DNA of 64,000 bases from an uncultured Clostridium sp. Lineage in GTDB: Bacteria > Bacillota > Clostridia > Clostridiales > Clostridiaceae. The notes beneath the pieces were generated by a model. The model saw only the letters and a list, made by a program, of their open reading frames with translations, made no database searches and was not told the origin of the DNA. Below are positions 26,644 to 35,154 of the stretch, piece after piece; position 1 is the stretch's first letter, and each line of letters starts with the position of its first letter. A program made the translations under genes and the position numbers. The stretch spans positions 1 through 64,000 of the forward strand of contig NZ_CAMTIG010000010.1 of assembly GCF_947072515.1 (NCBI RefSeq), read 5' to 3'.

Positions 26644-27153
26644 ATGAAATTATATTTCAAAAAATTTATTACTAATGAACGTTCACCACTCAAAGTTAAT
26701 TTTACTGATAGTTTTATTGGCTTTATAGGTGGTTTTATAACTATTTCGATTTTAGGATATCTATCTTTCAAAAGTTCTGCCCCTTGGATTGTAGCACCAT
26801 TTGGTGCCAGTTGTGTTTTAGCCTTTGGTGTTTGGAACGCTCCACTATCACAACCTCGTAATATTATAGGTGGCCATCTTATTTCGTCATTTATTGGAAT
26901 ATCTATTTATCAAATTTTTGGTGCTAATTATTGGTCTGTTGGATTAGGTGTTGGGCTTGCTATTGGTGCCATGCTTTTAACTAAAACTACTCACCCGCCT
27001 GCTGGTGCTGATCCTATAGTCACTATTTTAGGGAAATCTACCTTTGGCTTTTTAATTCACCCAATTCTTTTAGGTTCTATTATTATAGTAATTTTAGCTT
27101 TATTCATAAATAACTTTAGTAAAAAAAGAAGTTATCCTACTTTTTGGATTTAA
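26644..27153 (+). CDS. HPP family membrane protein
   Basis: A 169-residue protein with four to five membrane helices. The family motif TTHPPAGADP is present at about residue 117, with the conserved SAPWIVAPFGASCVLAF and QPRNIIGGH segments. HPP proteins are linked to nitrite or other small-ion transport in cyanobacteria and plants; in clostridia the substrate is unknown. It is a single-gene unit ending in a strong palindromic terminator. Confidence 0.87.
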   Translation: MKLYFKKFITNERSPLKVNFTDSFIGFIGGFITISILGYLSFKSSAPWIVAPFGASCVLAFGVWNAPLSQPRNIIGGHLISSFIGISIYQIFGANYWSVGLGVGLAIGAMLLTKTTHPPAGADPIVTILGKSTFGFLIHPILLGSIIIVILALFINNFSKKRSYPTFWI

Positions 27154-27169
27154 ATGTACATATTATTAG

Positions 27170-27203
27170 AGCACTTTATTTAAATAAAGTGCTTTATATT
27201 TTT
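27170..27203. terminator. Palindromic terminator between convergent genes
   Basis: AGCACTTTATTT is followed directly by its complement AAATAAAGTGCT, then TTATATTTTTT on the plus strand. It serves the HPP gene and lies after the convergent DsrE gene. Confidence 0.8.
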
Positions 27204-27541
27204 TAAACTCTAAGATAAGAATATCCTTCTTGTTGTTTTTCCATAATTTCTATTACTGCTGCTTTCACTATTATTACTTCTTCTAAAAGTTCCTCTTTTT
27301 TTAAATCAAAAGTTTTAAGTGAATTATTACATGCTTTTATCTTTACATTTAAATCCTTTAATTCCTTAAATCCATCTATTAGCCCTAAATTTCCTGCTAT
27401 TTTTTCTTTTAACGCTACTACTGAAGCACTATTAGCAACTATTTCAATTTCACAATCTTCTTTAATTTTCTTTGCATTTTTTGCATTTCCTATAGCTGTT
27501 TTCCACTTATCTATTTCCCCTACATGTATTAACAATTTCAT
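27203..27541 (-). CDS. DsrE/YchN family protein
   Basis: A 112-residue soluble protein of the DsrE-like fold: an N-terminal strand MKLLIHVGE, an alternating alpha/beta core with IEIVANSASVVAL, and the segment VKIKACNNSLK containing a Cys in the position used for sulfur relay in DsrE/TusD-type proteins. Relatives act in sulfur transfer or as small oligomeric binding proteins. No sulfur-relay partners are nearby, so the role is open. Confidence 0.75.
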   Translation of the reverse strand: MKLLIHVGEIDKWKTAIGNAKNAKKIKEDCEIEIVANSASVVALKEKIAGNLGLIDGFKELKDLNVKIKACNNSLKTFDLKKEELLEEVIIVKAAVIEIMEKQQEGYSYLRV

Positions 27542-27611
27542 ACCATCATCTTCTTTCGTTAATTTTTTCTTTTAACTACTCTTATTATACTACATTATTC
27601 TATAAATTTTA

Positions 27612-27650
27612 TTTCAAAATTTAAAAGAACAAGCCTTTTAAGCTTGTTCT
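27612..27650 (-). terminator. Terminator of the papain-fold protein gene
   Basis: AGAACAAGC pairs with GCTTGTTCT; a T-rich tract follows on the minus strand directly after the stop codon. Confidence 0.8.
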
Positions 27651-27653
27651 TAT

Positions 27654-28235
27654 CTATTGTATATCTAATAAATATTGTGTTTTTTCTAAGTATGGCATTT
27701 TTTCACCATACATTATTTCTTTTAAATCACCTTCATAAACTATTCTTCCTGGTAAATTTAATAGTTGTTGTGGTCTTATGAGATTTGCGGGCATATCCCA
27801 TTCTACAATTCCACACTGATTTAAAATGTAATATACAAATTCTGAACATAAAAATTTGTTTTCCACACTCATTTCTTTATTTAATAATACGTAAATCAAT
27901 CCTTTTGGATTATATTTATATCTATAGCTATTTATTATAAATTCATCTATTATGGTTTTAAATTTTATATATTGTTCTTTTGTAACTTCTATTTCTATTA
28001 TACTGCCTGGTAATACTTTTTGATGCTTATATAATCCTTTTGTTACATTTTCTTTCTTAAACACTCCTATAAAAGGGTTATACGTATATTTTCTGCTAAA
28101 CCCATACATTTCATTTAATTCTTTATCTAATGAAATAGCTGCATGAGTATATTTATCTTTTGTTATCAATTTTACAGCATTAGATAAACCAGAGTTTGTT
28201 CTAGTTAGAACCACATATATCTTCTCTTTTTTCAT
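27654..28235 (-). CDS. Permuted papain-fold (YiiX/NlpC-P60-like) hydrolase
   Basis: A 193-residue cytoplasmic protein. The conserved His is in DKYTHAAISLD and the catalytic-type Cys in KFLCSEFVYYIL, in the His-before-Cys order of permuted NlpC/P60 (YiiX/YaeF-like) enzymes. PANLIRPQQLLNLP after the Cys matches many clostridial homologues. These may act as amidases or acyl-transferases on lipids or peptides; the substrate is unknown. The start ATG before KKEKIYV follows TTGAGGGG; an upstream alternative has no RBS. Confidence 0.75.
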   Translation of the reverse strand: MKKEKIYVVLTRTNSGLSNAVKLITKDKYTHAAISLDKELNEMYGFSRKYTYNPFIGVFKKENVTKGLYKHQKVLPGSIIEIEVTKEQYIKFKTIIDEFIINSYRYKYNPKGLIYVLLNKEMSVENKFLCSEFVYYILNQCGIVEWDMPANLIRPQQLLNLPGRIVYEGDLKEIMYGEKMPYLEKTQYLLDIQ

Positions 28236-28462
28236 GTTTATTCCCCTCAAATCCCCTATACATAATATCTATTAACTCTTATAACTTCTCACTTTTATAA
28301 ACTTCATTTCTTTTTTATACTACCATATTTTTTCATTTTTTGTACATCTTTTATTCATTTTTTGTACATTTTTTGCAACTTTTATAAATTTCATATTTTA
28401 CAACTTCCTTTTTTCCACATTTTATATGTAATTACTAATTAATTTAATTTTTTACTTTTATT

Positions 28463-28483
28463 TTTTACCAAATAATGGTAAAA
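28463..28483. promoter_or_regulatory. Inverted repeat in the promoter of the acidic protein gene
   Basis: TTTTACC-7 bp-GGTAAAA; the right arm overlaps a TAAAAT -10 box. It is a likely operator for an unidentified regulator. Confidence 0.45.
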
Positions 28484-28516
28484 TAGACTTAACATAAATG
28501 TAAGGGTGATTGAATT

Positions 28517-29026
28517 ATGAAAAAGAAAAAAATTAAAAAAAGAAAATATAATAAAAAAGTCTATTTAAATAACTTAAAAGAAGAAATCATAAATTTAGAA
28601 GATGAAATACTTAACTTAGAAGAAATAACTATTGGTGATTATTTAGAAGAACAGGCAAGTAATCTTATGTTACAAGTCAAAGATCATGAAGAACCTACTT
28701 TAGATATAAAAGATTTAATCCAAAATAATATAACTATCGAGGAAATACCAACTTTAATTGACTGTAGTAGCGATATTCAAGAATCAGAACCTATTGAACA
28801 AGCTCCAGCCATGTATGAAGAGGAAGTTGCTGCTACTACTGAAATTATTCTAGATGCTGATATTAAGAAAAAAGAATTAGATTTATATCTTAAAGAGGAA
28901 ACCAAGTATATGGAATTTGATAAAAAACTAATTAATCTTGCGCGTCCATCTACCGAGCCTAAAACATCTTCATTTAAAAGATATCTTGGACGTTTTTTTA
29001 CAGACGATGTTAAAATTTTCAAATGA
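28517..29026 (+). CDS. Uncharacterised acidic coiled-coil-like protein
   Basis: A 169-residue soluble protein with a very basic N-terminus (MKKKKIKKRKYNKKVY), a Glu/Asp-rich central part (EEIINLEDEILNLEEITIGD) and a basic C-terminus (SSFKRYLGRFFTDDVK). The charge pattern suggests nucleic-acid or ribosome contact at the N-terminus, but I recognise no family. It is a monocistronic unit with its own promoter and a strong terminator. Confidence 0.65.
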   Translation: MKKKKIKKRKYNKKVYLNNLKEEIINLEDEILNLEEITIGDYLEEQASNLMLQVKDHEEPTLDIKDLIQNNITIEEIPTLIDCSSDIQESEPIEQAPAMYEEEVAATTEIILDADIKKKELDLYLKEETKYMEFDKKLINLARPSTEPKTSSFKRYLGRFFTDDVKIFK

Positions 29027-29089
29027 TAAAATTTAAATTATAGTTATCATACTATTAATTTAAAATATATAAATTTCTACGTATAAAAA

Positions 29090-29131
29090 CTACAATCTTA
29101 ACCTTTAAAGTTAAGATTGTAGCTTTTTTAT
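29090..29131 (+). terminator. Terminator of the acidic protein gene
   Basis: CTACAATCTTAAC pairs perfectly with GTTAAGATTGTAG, followed by TTTTTTT. Confidence 0.9.
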
Positions 29132-29179
29132 TTTCACTCATAATTCTATTTATTACGTATATTAAATGTATTTTTTTCT

Positions 29180-29404
29180 TTATTTTAATCTTTTATCATC
29201 ATCCTCTACATATTCTAAAATTTCGGCTGGCTGACAATTTAATACTTTACAGATAGATTCTAATGTAGAAAATCTTATTGCCTTCGCTTTATTGTTTTTT
29301 AAGATAGATAAGTTTGCTTTTGTTATTCCTACTTTTTCTGAAAGTTCATTTGAACTTATTTTTCTTTTAGCCATCACTATATCTAAATTCACTAATATGG
29401 GCAT
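29180..29404 (-). CDS. XRE-family HTH regulator (YozG-like)
   Basis: A 74-residue single-domain Cro/C1-type DNA-binding protein. The helix-turn-helix is NELSEKVGITKANLSILKNNK, followed by IRFSTLESICKVLNCQPAEILEY, the classic short YozG-type form. It lies 12 bp after a DUF2975 membrane-protein gene; this pair is a common module in Firmicutes in which the regulator controls its own operon. Confidence 0.87.
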   Translation of the reverse strand: MPILVNLDIVMAKRKISSNELSEKVGITKANLSILKNNKAKAIRFSTLESICKVLNCQPAEILEYVEDDDKRLK

Positions 29405-29416
29405 GATTTTCCTCCT

Positions 29417-29905
29417 CTATATGGTCATATCATTTTCAATTTTTATTTTTCTAGCATTACTAAAAACCGTTGCAAGTACTGCAAATAATAATCCGATAGT
29501 TATACAAATAAATCCAATTACAACTGTAGGTCCAACTAATAATGCATCATGAAATTCAATTATATTATACTTCATAAAATTACTACAACATATAAAAATT
29601 ATAATCTCTAAAAAAGATAATATTGATATAACCTTTAGAATTTTTATACTCTTTTCTGAAAAAGCTTCATCTTTCATTGTTAAACTTACTAATCTTCTTA
29701 ATTTAAATAATGCTATAACATATGGTATTCCTAACAAATATCCTGATATTAATAAAATTAAGAAGGTATTACTTCCTGTTCTACTTATCATAGACACTTT
29801 TATAAAAGCTCCTACAATAAAGGGTAACCAAACTAATAATGCTATGGTTACTACAATTCCAATAATTAAAATTAAATTTAAAATTTTTGAATTAAAATTT
29901 TTCAT
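29417..29905 (-). CDS. DUF2975 family membrane protein
   Basis: A 162-residue protein with four predicted membrane helices. The central LRRLVSLTMKDEAFSEKSIKILKVI is the typical DUF2975 cytosolic loop (F....V..L+.I). The pairing with a short XRE regulator is characteristic. The function is unknown; a sensory or signal-relay role for the partner regulator is inferred from gene association. The start ATG-AAA-AAT follows GGGGGA; an upstream in-frame ATG is too close to its RBS. Confidence 0.8.
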   Translation of the reverse strand: MKNFNSKILNLILIIGIVVTIALLVWLPFIVGAFIKVSMISRTGSNTFLILLISGYLLGIPYVIALFKLRRLVSLTMKDEAFSEKSIKILKVISILSFLEIIIFICCSNFMKYNIIEFHDALLVGPTVVIGFICITIGLLFAVLATVFSNARKIKIENDMTI

Positions 29906-30051
29906 CTTTTGTTCCCCCATTTCCTTTTACAATATTTATTATACATATTTTTTATTGTTTTTCAATATATTTTTATTTTAATTCAATCTAACTTTCAATT
30001 TTTATTATGAATTTAAATCTTCTTATGTATGTTTAAATACTTTAATTAAAT

Positions 30052-30085
30052 AAAAAAACACTATATCGCCAAATTAGCGACATAG
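30052..30085 (-). terminator. Terminator of the peptide deformylase gene
   Basis: CTATATCGC pairs with GCGACATAG (one G-T pair) around a 7-base loop, followed by seven T on the minus strand. Confidence 0.82.
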
Positions 30086-30093
30086 CATTTTAT

Positions 30094-30504
30094 TTAAATT
30101 ATTATTCCTTCAAAATGATCCATTTCATGCTGAATTATTTGTGCTGGAAAATCTGTATATATTTCTTTATGTTTTTTAAAGTTTTTATCGAAATATTCTA
30201 CTTCTATTTTTTTATATCTTTTTGTTTTTCTAAATCCAATTAATGAAAGACAGCTCTCTTCTGTTTCATACTCTCCTTCATTTTTCAATATAACAGGATT
30301 AATCATAGGAATTATAACCGGTCCTATACAAAAGACTAATATTCTCTTTTTTACCCCTATCATATTTGCTGCAAGCCCAACACATCTATCTAAATTTGCT
30401 CTTAATGTGTCCATTAAATCATTAACAACATTTATATCTTCTTTTGTAGCTATTTTTGATTTTTGATTTAAAAATAATATATCTTTTACTATTTTCTTTT
30501 CCAT
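30094..30504 (-). CDS. Peptide deformylase, divergent
   Basis: A 136-residue metalloenzyme that removes the formyl group from nascent protein N-termini. Metal ligands are intact: Cys85 in ESCLS and His126/His130 with catalytic Glu127 in QHEMDH. Motif 1 is altered: GLAANMIG replaces the usual GLAAPQIG, so the oxyanion-hole Gln is Met, and motif 2 is ESCLS rather than EGCLS. Such variants are often second deformylase copies in clostridia. Reduced or altered activity is possible. Single-gene transcript. Confidence 0.85.
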   Translation of the reverse strand: MEKKIVKDILFLNQKSKIATKEDINVVNDLMDTLRANLDRCVGLAANMIGVKKRILVFCIGPVIIPMINPVILKNEGEYETEESCLSLIGFRKTKRYKKIEVEYFDKNFKKHKEIYTDFPAQIIQHEMDHFEGIII

Positions 30505-30636
30505 ACTTATCTACACCTCACCTTATTAATTATATATTTTTTATTATAACCTATTATGAGGCTATGTAGTACTTTCAAGAATTTAACTTATTAAAAGATA
30601 TTATCTATTAAATTTATTTTTTATATGCTTTTAGTT

Positions 30637-31593
30637 TTAAGATTTATTTATACTTTTATTTATCTCATCTAACATTATATATGTTGATTGAATTCCTCCA
30701 TCACTAATATACCAAGCTACTGTATTTAAATATATTATATTTCCCTTTTTATACACTTCACTTGAGTTAACTAATTCATTATTCAATAATTCTTTAGCTG
30801 TTTTTTTATCATTAGTTATAGCACCTTTATCTATAACAAACATATAATCCGCTTTTTGATTTTTTATATATTCATACGAGACAGTCTGTCCATGATCTGC
30901 TGCTTTAACATTCTCATCAGTATTTTCAAACCCTAGTTCATTATAAATTACACCAAATCTTGATTCTTTTCCAAATACACTTAATTCACCATTACTAGCC
31001 ATTATTGTAGTTGCTGAATACCCATTTTCTTTCACCTTTTTATTTATATCTTCTACCTTTTCATTAATTTTCTTTAATTCTTCTGAAATCTCATCTTCTT
31101 TATTAAATATATCACCTAAATACTTAAGATTCTTTGTAGTTGATTCTATATATTCCCCATCTTTTTTAGCTAAAGATATTGTTGGTGCTATTTGAGATAA
31201 TTTTTCATAAAAGCTATGCTGTCTTCCATTTATTATTATTAAATCTGGTTTTAGTTCATTTATTTTTTCTAAATCTGGTTCTTTTAGCCCCCCAACACTT
31301 TCATATTCATCACTTTTATACTTACTTAAATATTCTGGTATTGTTGAAGATTTTGGTATGCCTACAATACCCTCTATCCCTAATTTATCTAATGTATCTA
31401 ATGCTGCAAAATCGAATACTACTATTCTTTTAGGTTCTTCATTAACTTCTGTTGTCCCTACTTCATGCTCTATTTTAACTACAGCTTTAGTTTTCTCCTC
31501 CTTATCTTCTTTTTCCTTATTTGAAAATAATAAAGCCCCTCCAAAAAGTACTGCTACAGCTCCCCCTGCTATTATCCCTATCTTTTTATTCAT
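30637..31593 (-). CDS. Siderophore ABC transporter substrate-binding protein (YclQ-like)
   Basis: A 318-residue periplasmic-binding-type protein. After an N-terminal membrane anchor come PKRIVVFDFAALDTLDKLG, VGGLKEPDLEKINELKPDLIIINGRQ and the C-terminal WYISDGGIQSTYIMLDEI, all typical of the FatB/YclQ group that binds petrobactin-like catecholate siderophores. Oddly there is no lipobox Cys; the first 25 residues (GGAVAVLFGGALLFSNKE) look like an uncleaved anchor. It is the last gene of the four-gene iron-uptake operon controlled by the Fur box at 34411-34425. Confidence 0.88.
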   Translation of the reverse strand: MNKKIGIIAGGAVAVLFGGALLFSNKEKEDKEEKTKAVVKIEHEVGTTEVNEEPKRIVVFDFAALDTLDKLGIEGIVGIPKSSTIPEYLSKYKSDEYESVGGLKEPDLEKINELKPDLIIINGRQHSFYEKLSQIAPTISLAKKDGEYIESTTKNLKYLGDIFNKEDEISEELKKINEKVEDINKKVKENGYSATTIMASNGELSVFGKESRFGVIYNELGFENTDENVKAADHGQTVSYEYIKNQKADYMFVIDKGAITNDKKTAKELLNNELVNSSEVYKKGNIIYLNTVAWYISDGGIQSTYIMLDEINKSINKS

Positions 31594-31661
31594 TTTACCC
31601 TTCTCCTTTTAATCATATTATTTATAAACTATTTTCTTTTAAAATTGATTATCTTTCTCAA

Positions 31662-32417
31662 TTAAAAATAAACGCATATCTCTTGTCCATTTATATTTTG
31701 AATATTAAAATCCATTTCATAAATCTCTTCTAAAACATCCTTTTTTATTATTTCTTCTCTACTACCTACTTTAGCTATCTTCCCATTTTTAAGTGCTACT
31801 ATATAATCTGAATAACAAGATGTATAATTTATGTCATGCATAACTAATACTACTGTTTTCTTTAACTCATCACAAAGATTTCTAAGGACTTTCATCATTT
31901 CTACAGAATGCTTCATATCCAAATTATTAAGAGGTTCATCTAAAAATATATATTCTGTATTTTGAGCTATAACCATTGCAATATATGCTCTTTGTCTTTG
32001 TCCCCCACTTAACTCATCTAAATATTTCTCTTCTATTTCTTTAAGTTTCATATATTCTATGGCTTCATCTATATATTTTTCATCCTCTTTTGTTAATTTC
32101 CCTTCACTATATGGAAACCTTCCAAAACTAACTAGTTCCCTTATTGTTAATCTTAAATTTATATTATTAGTTTGTTTTAAAATTGCAATCTTAGTTGATA
32201 ATTCTTTACTATTCCAATCATCTAATTTTTTACCTTCTATTAAGATTTCGCCACCATCTTTTTTCATAAGCCTTGTAATCATTGATAAAACTGTACTTTT
32301 TCCTGCTCCATTTGGTCCTATAAAAGAAGTTATCTTACCTTTTTCTATATCTACTGATACTTTATCAACAACATTTTTATCTGTATATTTTTTTATCAAA
32401 TTTTTTATTCTTATCAT
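31662..32417 (-). CDS. Siderophore ABC transporter ATP-binding protein (YclP-like)
   Basis: A 251-residue ATPase. Walker A is GPNGAGKSTVL, the signature motif LSGGQRQRAYIAM, Walker B EYIFLDEPLNNLD, and the switch His in VMHDINYTS. The family is FecE/FhuC-like; it powers siderophore import with the two permeases just upstream (4 bp from the second permease gene). Confidence 0.92.
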   Translation of the reverse strand: MIRIKNLIKKYTDKNVVDKVSVDIEKGKITSFIGPNGAGKSTVLSMITRLMKKDGGEILIEGKKLDDWNSKELSTKIAILKQTNNINLRLTIRELVSFGRFPYSEGKLTKEDEKYIDEAIEYMKLKEIEEKYLDELSGGQRQRAYIAMVIAQNTEYIFLDEPLNNLDMKHSVEMMKVLRNLCDELKKTVVLVMHDINYTSCYSDYIVALKNGKIAKVGSREEIIKKDVLEEIYEMDFNIQNINGQEICVYF

Positions 32418-32420
32418 TTT

Positions 32421-33407
32421 TTATTTTTCCTCCCTTAAAAGTAAATATATAAAATATATTCCTCCTGCAAAATTTATAATCACACTTAGAGTAGTTGAGA
32501 AAGTAAATATTTTTTCAACTAGAAATTGTCCTCCTATAATGATAAATATACTTATTAAAATTGATGTACTTATTAAATAACTATGCTTATATGTCTTTAA
32601 TAACTTTCTACTTACATTTACTACAATTAATCCTAAAAATGTTATTGGACCTACTAATGCCGTAGATATAGATATTAATATCGCTACTAATATAATCATT
32701 TTTTTTGAAACTCTATCATAATCTATACCTAGGTTTATGGCATGTTCCTTTCCTAATGCCATTACATCTAAATATTTCATATCATCATAAATAAATGGAA
32801 TTACTATAATTAACATTACACTTCCTAGTAAAAGTATTTCTGTATTTATATTTCCAAAGCTTGCATATAAATTATTTTGAAGTGCTGCATATTCATTTGG
32901 ATCTATTACTACTTGCATAAAATTTGATACGCTTTTAAATAAAGTGCTAAATATCATTCCTACTAAAAGTAAAAATACAATGTTGTTTCCACTTTTTTTA
33001 AAAAGCTTTCTATAAAGGATATAGGATACCAATATCATAGAAATTACCGATAATAAGAAATTATAATTCTTATTAGTTATAAACTTATTGCTTGTCCCTA
33101 AAACAAAAACTATTACTGTCTGAATAAGCACATATAAAGAATCTAATCCTAAAACACTTGGTGTAAGAATATTATTATTTGTTATAGTTTGAAATACCAT
33201 TGATGCAAAAGCTATACACCCACCAGTTAAGATCATTGCCAAAAGTTTTGGAATTCTTTGACTCATAGCATATTCTAAATTTTCTAACTTAACACCGAAT
33301 GTTAAATATATAATTGATGTTATACAAATCATGCCTATGATTATTAAAATAATTCTTTTTTGTCTAGTTTCTTTTAACATCGTATTTTTCTCTATCTTAA
33401 GCTGCAT
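32421..33407 (-). CDS. Siderophore ABC transporter permease (YclO-like)
   Basis: A 328-residue FecCD-type permease with about nine helices. Conserved points include GGCIAFASMVFQTITNNNILTPSVLGLDS, the coupling-helix segment VMALGKEHAINLGIDYD and GPITFLGLIVVNVSR. The first residues overlap the end of the preceding permease gene by 11 bp, indicating translational coupling and a heterodimeric channel. Confidence 0.9.
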   Translation of the reverse strand: MQLKIEKNTMLKETRQKRIILIIIGMICITSIIYLTFGVKLENLEYAMSQRIPKLLAMILTGGCIAFASMVFQTITNNNILTPSVLGLDSLYVLIQTVIVFVLGTSNKFITNKNYNFLLSVISMILVSYILYRKLFKKSGNNIVFLLLVGMIFSTLFKSVSNFMQVVIDPNEYAALQNNLYASFGNINTEILLLGSVMLIIVIPFIYDDMKYLDVMALGKEHAINLGIDYDRVSKKMIILVAILISISTALVGPITFLGLIVVNVSRKLLKTYKHSYLISTSILISIFIIIGGQFLVEKIFTFSTTLSVIINFAGGIYFIYLLLREEK

Positions 33408-34350
33408 ATACTTTCCTCCTAAGTATCATATAAAGGAACATTACACTTCCTATAACTCCTACAGTTAATCCAATAGGAATTTCATAAGGATATATAATCA
33501 CTCTTGAAAATATGTCACAAATCAAAACAAATATTGCTCCAAATAATCCTGTATACCAAATATTCTTTTTTGTATTATCGCCTTTATACATAGAAACTAT
33601 ATTTGGAACTATAAGTCCTATAAATGGTATACTTCCAACTGTTATTACTATACTAGCTGTAACTATAGCCACAATCCCTAATCCTAAATTTACGATACTA
33701 CTATAATTCAATCCTAAATTTGTTGCAAAATCTTCTCCCATACCAGCAATGCTAAATTTATTAGCATAAATATATGCAATAAAAATAAATGGAATCACTA
33801 TATATAGCATCTCATAATTTCCTTTAAGAATCATTGAAAAATTTCCTTGCATAAAACTTGTTATATCTTGCATTAAATCATACTTATATGCAATAAAATT
33901 TGTTATTGAACCTATTATATTTCCAAACATTATACCTACTAAAGGTACTAATACAGCATTTTTAAACTTCAATCTTTTAAGAATTTTCATAAATATAAAT
34001 GTTCCAATAAGTGAAAAAATAAATGCTATCACAACTTGTCCACCCATTCCTATATTAGGTAAAAACATTAATGAAAATACTAGCCCTAACTGTGCTGCAT
34101 CTATAGTTGCCCCAGTAGTTGGTGATACAAACTTATTTCTGCTTATTTGTTGCATTATAAGTCCACATATACTCATTCCCATACCTGAAGCTATTATACT
34201 TATAAGCCTTGGTATTCTACTCACTCCTAAAACCATAAGTTGCTCATTAGTTAAATTAAAAATATGATTTATTTTTATATCTTGCACTCCTATAAAAATA
34301 GATATGATAGATAATATTATTATTAAAATTATCAAATATCTCTTCTTCAT
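33397..34350 (-). CDS. Siderophore ABC transporter permease (YclN-like)
   Basis: A 317-residue FecCD-type permease, first gene of the operon. Family features are RIPRLISIIASGMGMSICGLIMQQISRNKFVSPTTGAT, the coupling segment AGMGEDFATNLGLNYS and GSIPFIGLIVPNIV. The order permease-permease-ATPase-binding protein matches Bacillus yclNOPQ. The gene has AAGGAGG and sits downstream of a Fur-controlled promoter. Confidence 0.9.
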   Translation of the reverse strand: MKKRYLIILIIILSIISIFIGVQDIKINHIFNLTNEQLMVLGVSRIPRLISIIASGMGMSICGLIMQQISRNKFVSPTTGATIDAAQLGLVFSLMFLPNIGMGGQVVIAFIFSLIGTFIFMKILKRLKFKNAVLVPLVGIMFGNIIGSITNFIAYKYDLMQDITSFMQGNFSMILKGNYEMLYIVIPFIFIAYIYANKFSIAGMGEDFATNLGLNYSSIVNLGLGIVAIVTASIVITVGSIPFIGLIVPNIVSMYKGDNTKKNIWYTGLFGAIFVLICDIFSRVIIYPYEIPIGLTVGVIGSVMFLYMILRRKVYAA

Positions 34351-34403
34351 ATATCCTCCTTAGCATCTCTTCTTCATATATTATTAATTTTTTATTCGCA
34401 CTT

Positions 34404-34432
34404 ATTATATTGATAATAATTCTCAATGTCAA
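34404..34432 (-). promoter_or_regulatory. Promoter with Fur box for the siderophore operon
   Basis: TTGACA (-35), 17 bp, TATAAT (-10) on the minus strand. The spacer holds TGATAATAATTCTCA (plus strand, 34411-34425), which matches the Fur 7-1-7 consensus at 14 of 15 positions, so iron-loaded Fur would block the promoter. Confidence 0.88.
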
Positions 34433-34455
34433 TATAAATTCAAAAATATTTTATA

Positions 34456-34490
34456 CAAAAAAATACTCTATCTACTAAAAGATAGAGTAT
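34456..34490 (-). terminator. Terminator of a small membrane protein gene
   Basis: ATACTCTATCT pairs with AGATAGAGTAT, followed by seven T on the minus strand, immediately after the stop codon. Confidence 0.88.
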
Positions 34491-34661
34491 TCATCGTTCT
34501 TTATCATTTAAATATTCTTTTCTCACATAATATATGCTTATTATAAATACTATAAGTAAGCTTCCTTGTATAAAATAACTTCCCTCTGTTTCTAAAAATA
34601 TACTTCCTATAAACAATATGATAGTTAAAATTGTTACTGGACTTTGTAAAATACTTTTCAT
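34491..34661 (-). CDS. Small membrane protein, 56 aa
   Basis: Two hydrophobic helices (VTILTIILFIGSIFL and SLLIVFIISIYYV) with a short basic/acidic tail, RKEYLNDKER. The start ATG-AAA-AGT follows GGGGA; an upstream in-frame ATG overlaps this RBS. No family recognised. It lies just upstream of the siderophore operon promoter but is terminated separately. Confidence 0.62.
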   Translation of the reverse strand: MKSILQSPVTILTIILFIGSIFLETEGSYFIQGSLLIVFIISIYYVRKEYLNDKER

Positions 34662-34762
34662 TTCAATATTCCCCATATTATTTTTGACTTAAAATATTAT
34701 ATGAACTATATTTTCTATAGTTTCATCAATTTATATTTTTTATAACTCTTAAAATTTTATGC

Positions 34763-34796
34763 AAAAAAACCACAGCTATAGTTTTAGCTGCAGTTT
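34763..34796. terminator. Bidirectional hairpin terminator
   Basis: AAACCACAGCTA pairs with TAGCTGCAGTTT (two wobble pairs); T-runs on both sides. On the minus strand it ends the transcript of the 43-residue membrane protein about 100 bp upstream. Confidence 0.7.
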
Positions 34797-34894
34797 TTTA
34801 TTTTCTAAGAACTCTCTATATAAACTCATTAGATTTTTATTTACTATAATTTCTTTTACTATTTATTACTTCGATTTTTTCTCAATATAATATG

Positions 34895-35026
34895 TTATTT
34901 ATTTAAATTCTTCATTTTTTTTCTATTTATTTTCGTTCCTATAAAATAAAAAAATACAGCGCTTCCACTTATTCCTATAAAAAATCCTAAATAATACATA
35001 AAGTTATTTATCAATTCATTAAGCAT
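34895..35026 (-). CDS. Small membrane protein, 43 aa
   Basis: One hydrophobic helix (FMYYLGFFIGISGSAVFFYFIG) followed by a basic tail (TKINRKKMKNLNK). The start ATG-CTT-AAT is preceded by AAAGGAG at correct distance. Similar single-helix proteins with basic tails are common in clostridia; no function is known. Confidence 0.55.
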   Translation of the reverse strand: MLNELINNFMYYLGFFIGISGSAVFFYFIGTKINRKKMKNLNK

Positions 35027-35126
35027 TACATACACTCCTTTATTTATATAATAACTTATAGTAATCACTCCAAATATTAACATTTATTTAATTTATTCAT
35101 CTTTCTATAATTTAATTAACATTTTA

Positions 35127-35154
35127 AATAAAAAAGGGAAGCTTTACGCTTCCC
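35127..35154 (-). terminator. Terminator overlapping the stop codon of the YcxB-repeat gene
   Basis: GGGAAGC pairs with GCTTCCC around a 5-base loop, followed by a T-run on the minus strand. The right arm contains the last sense codons of the gene. Confidence 0.85.
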
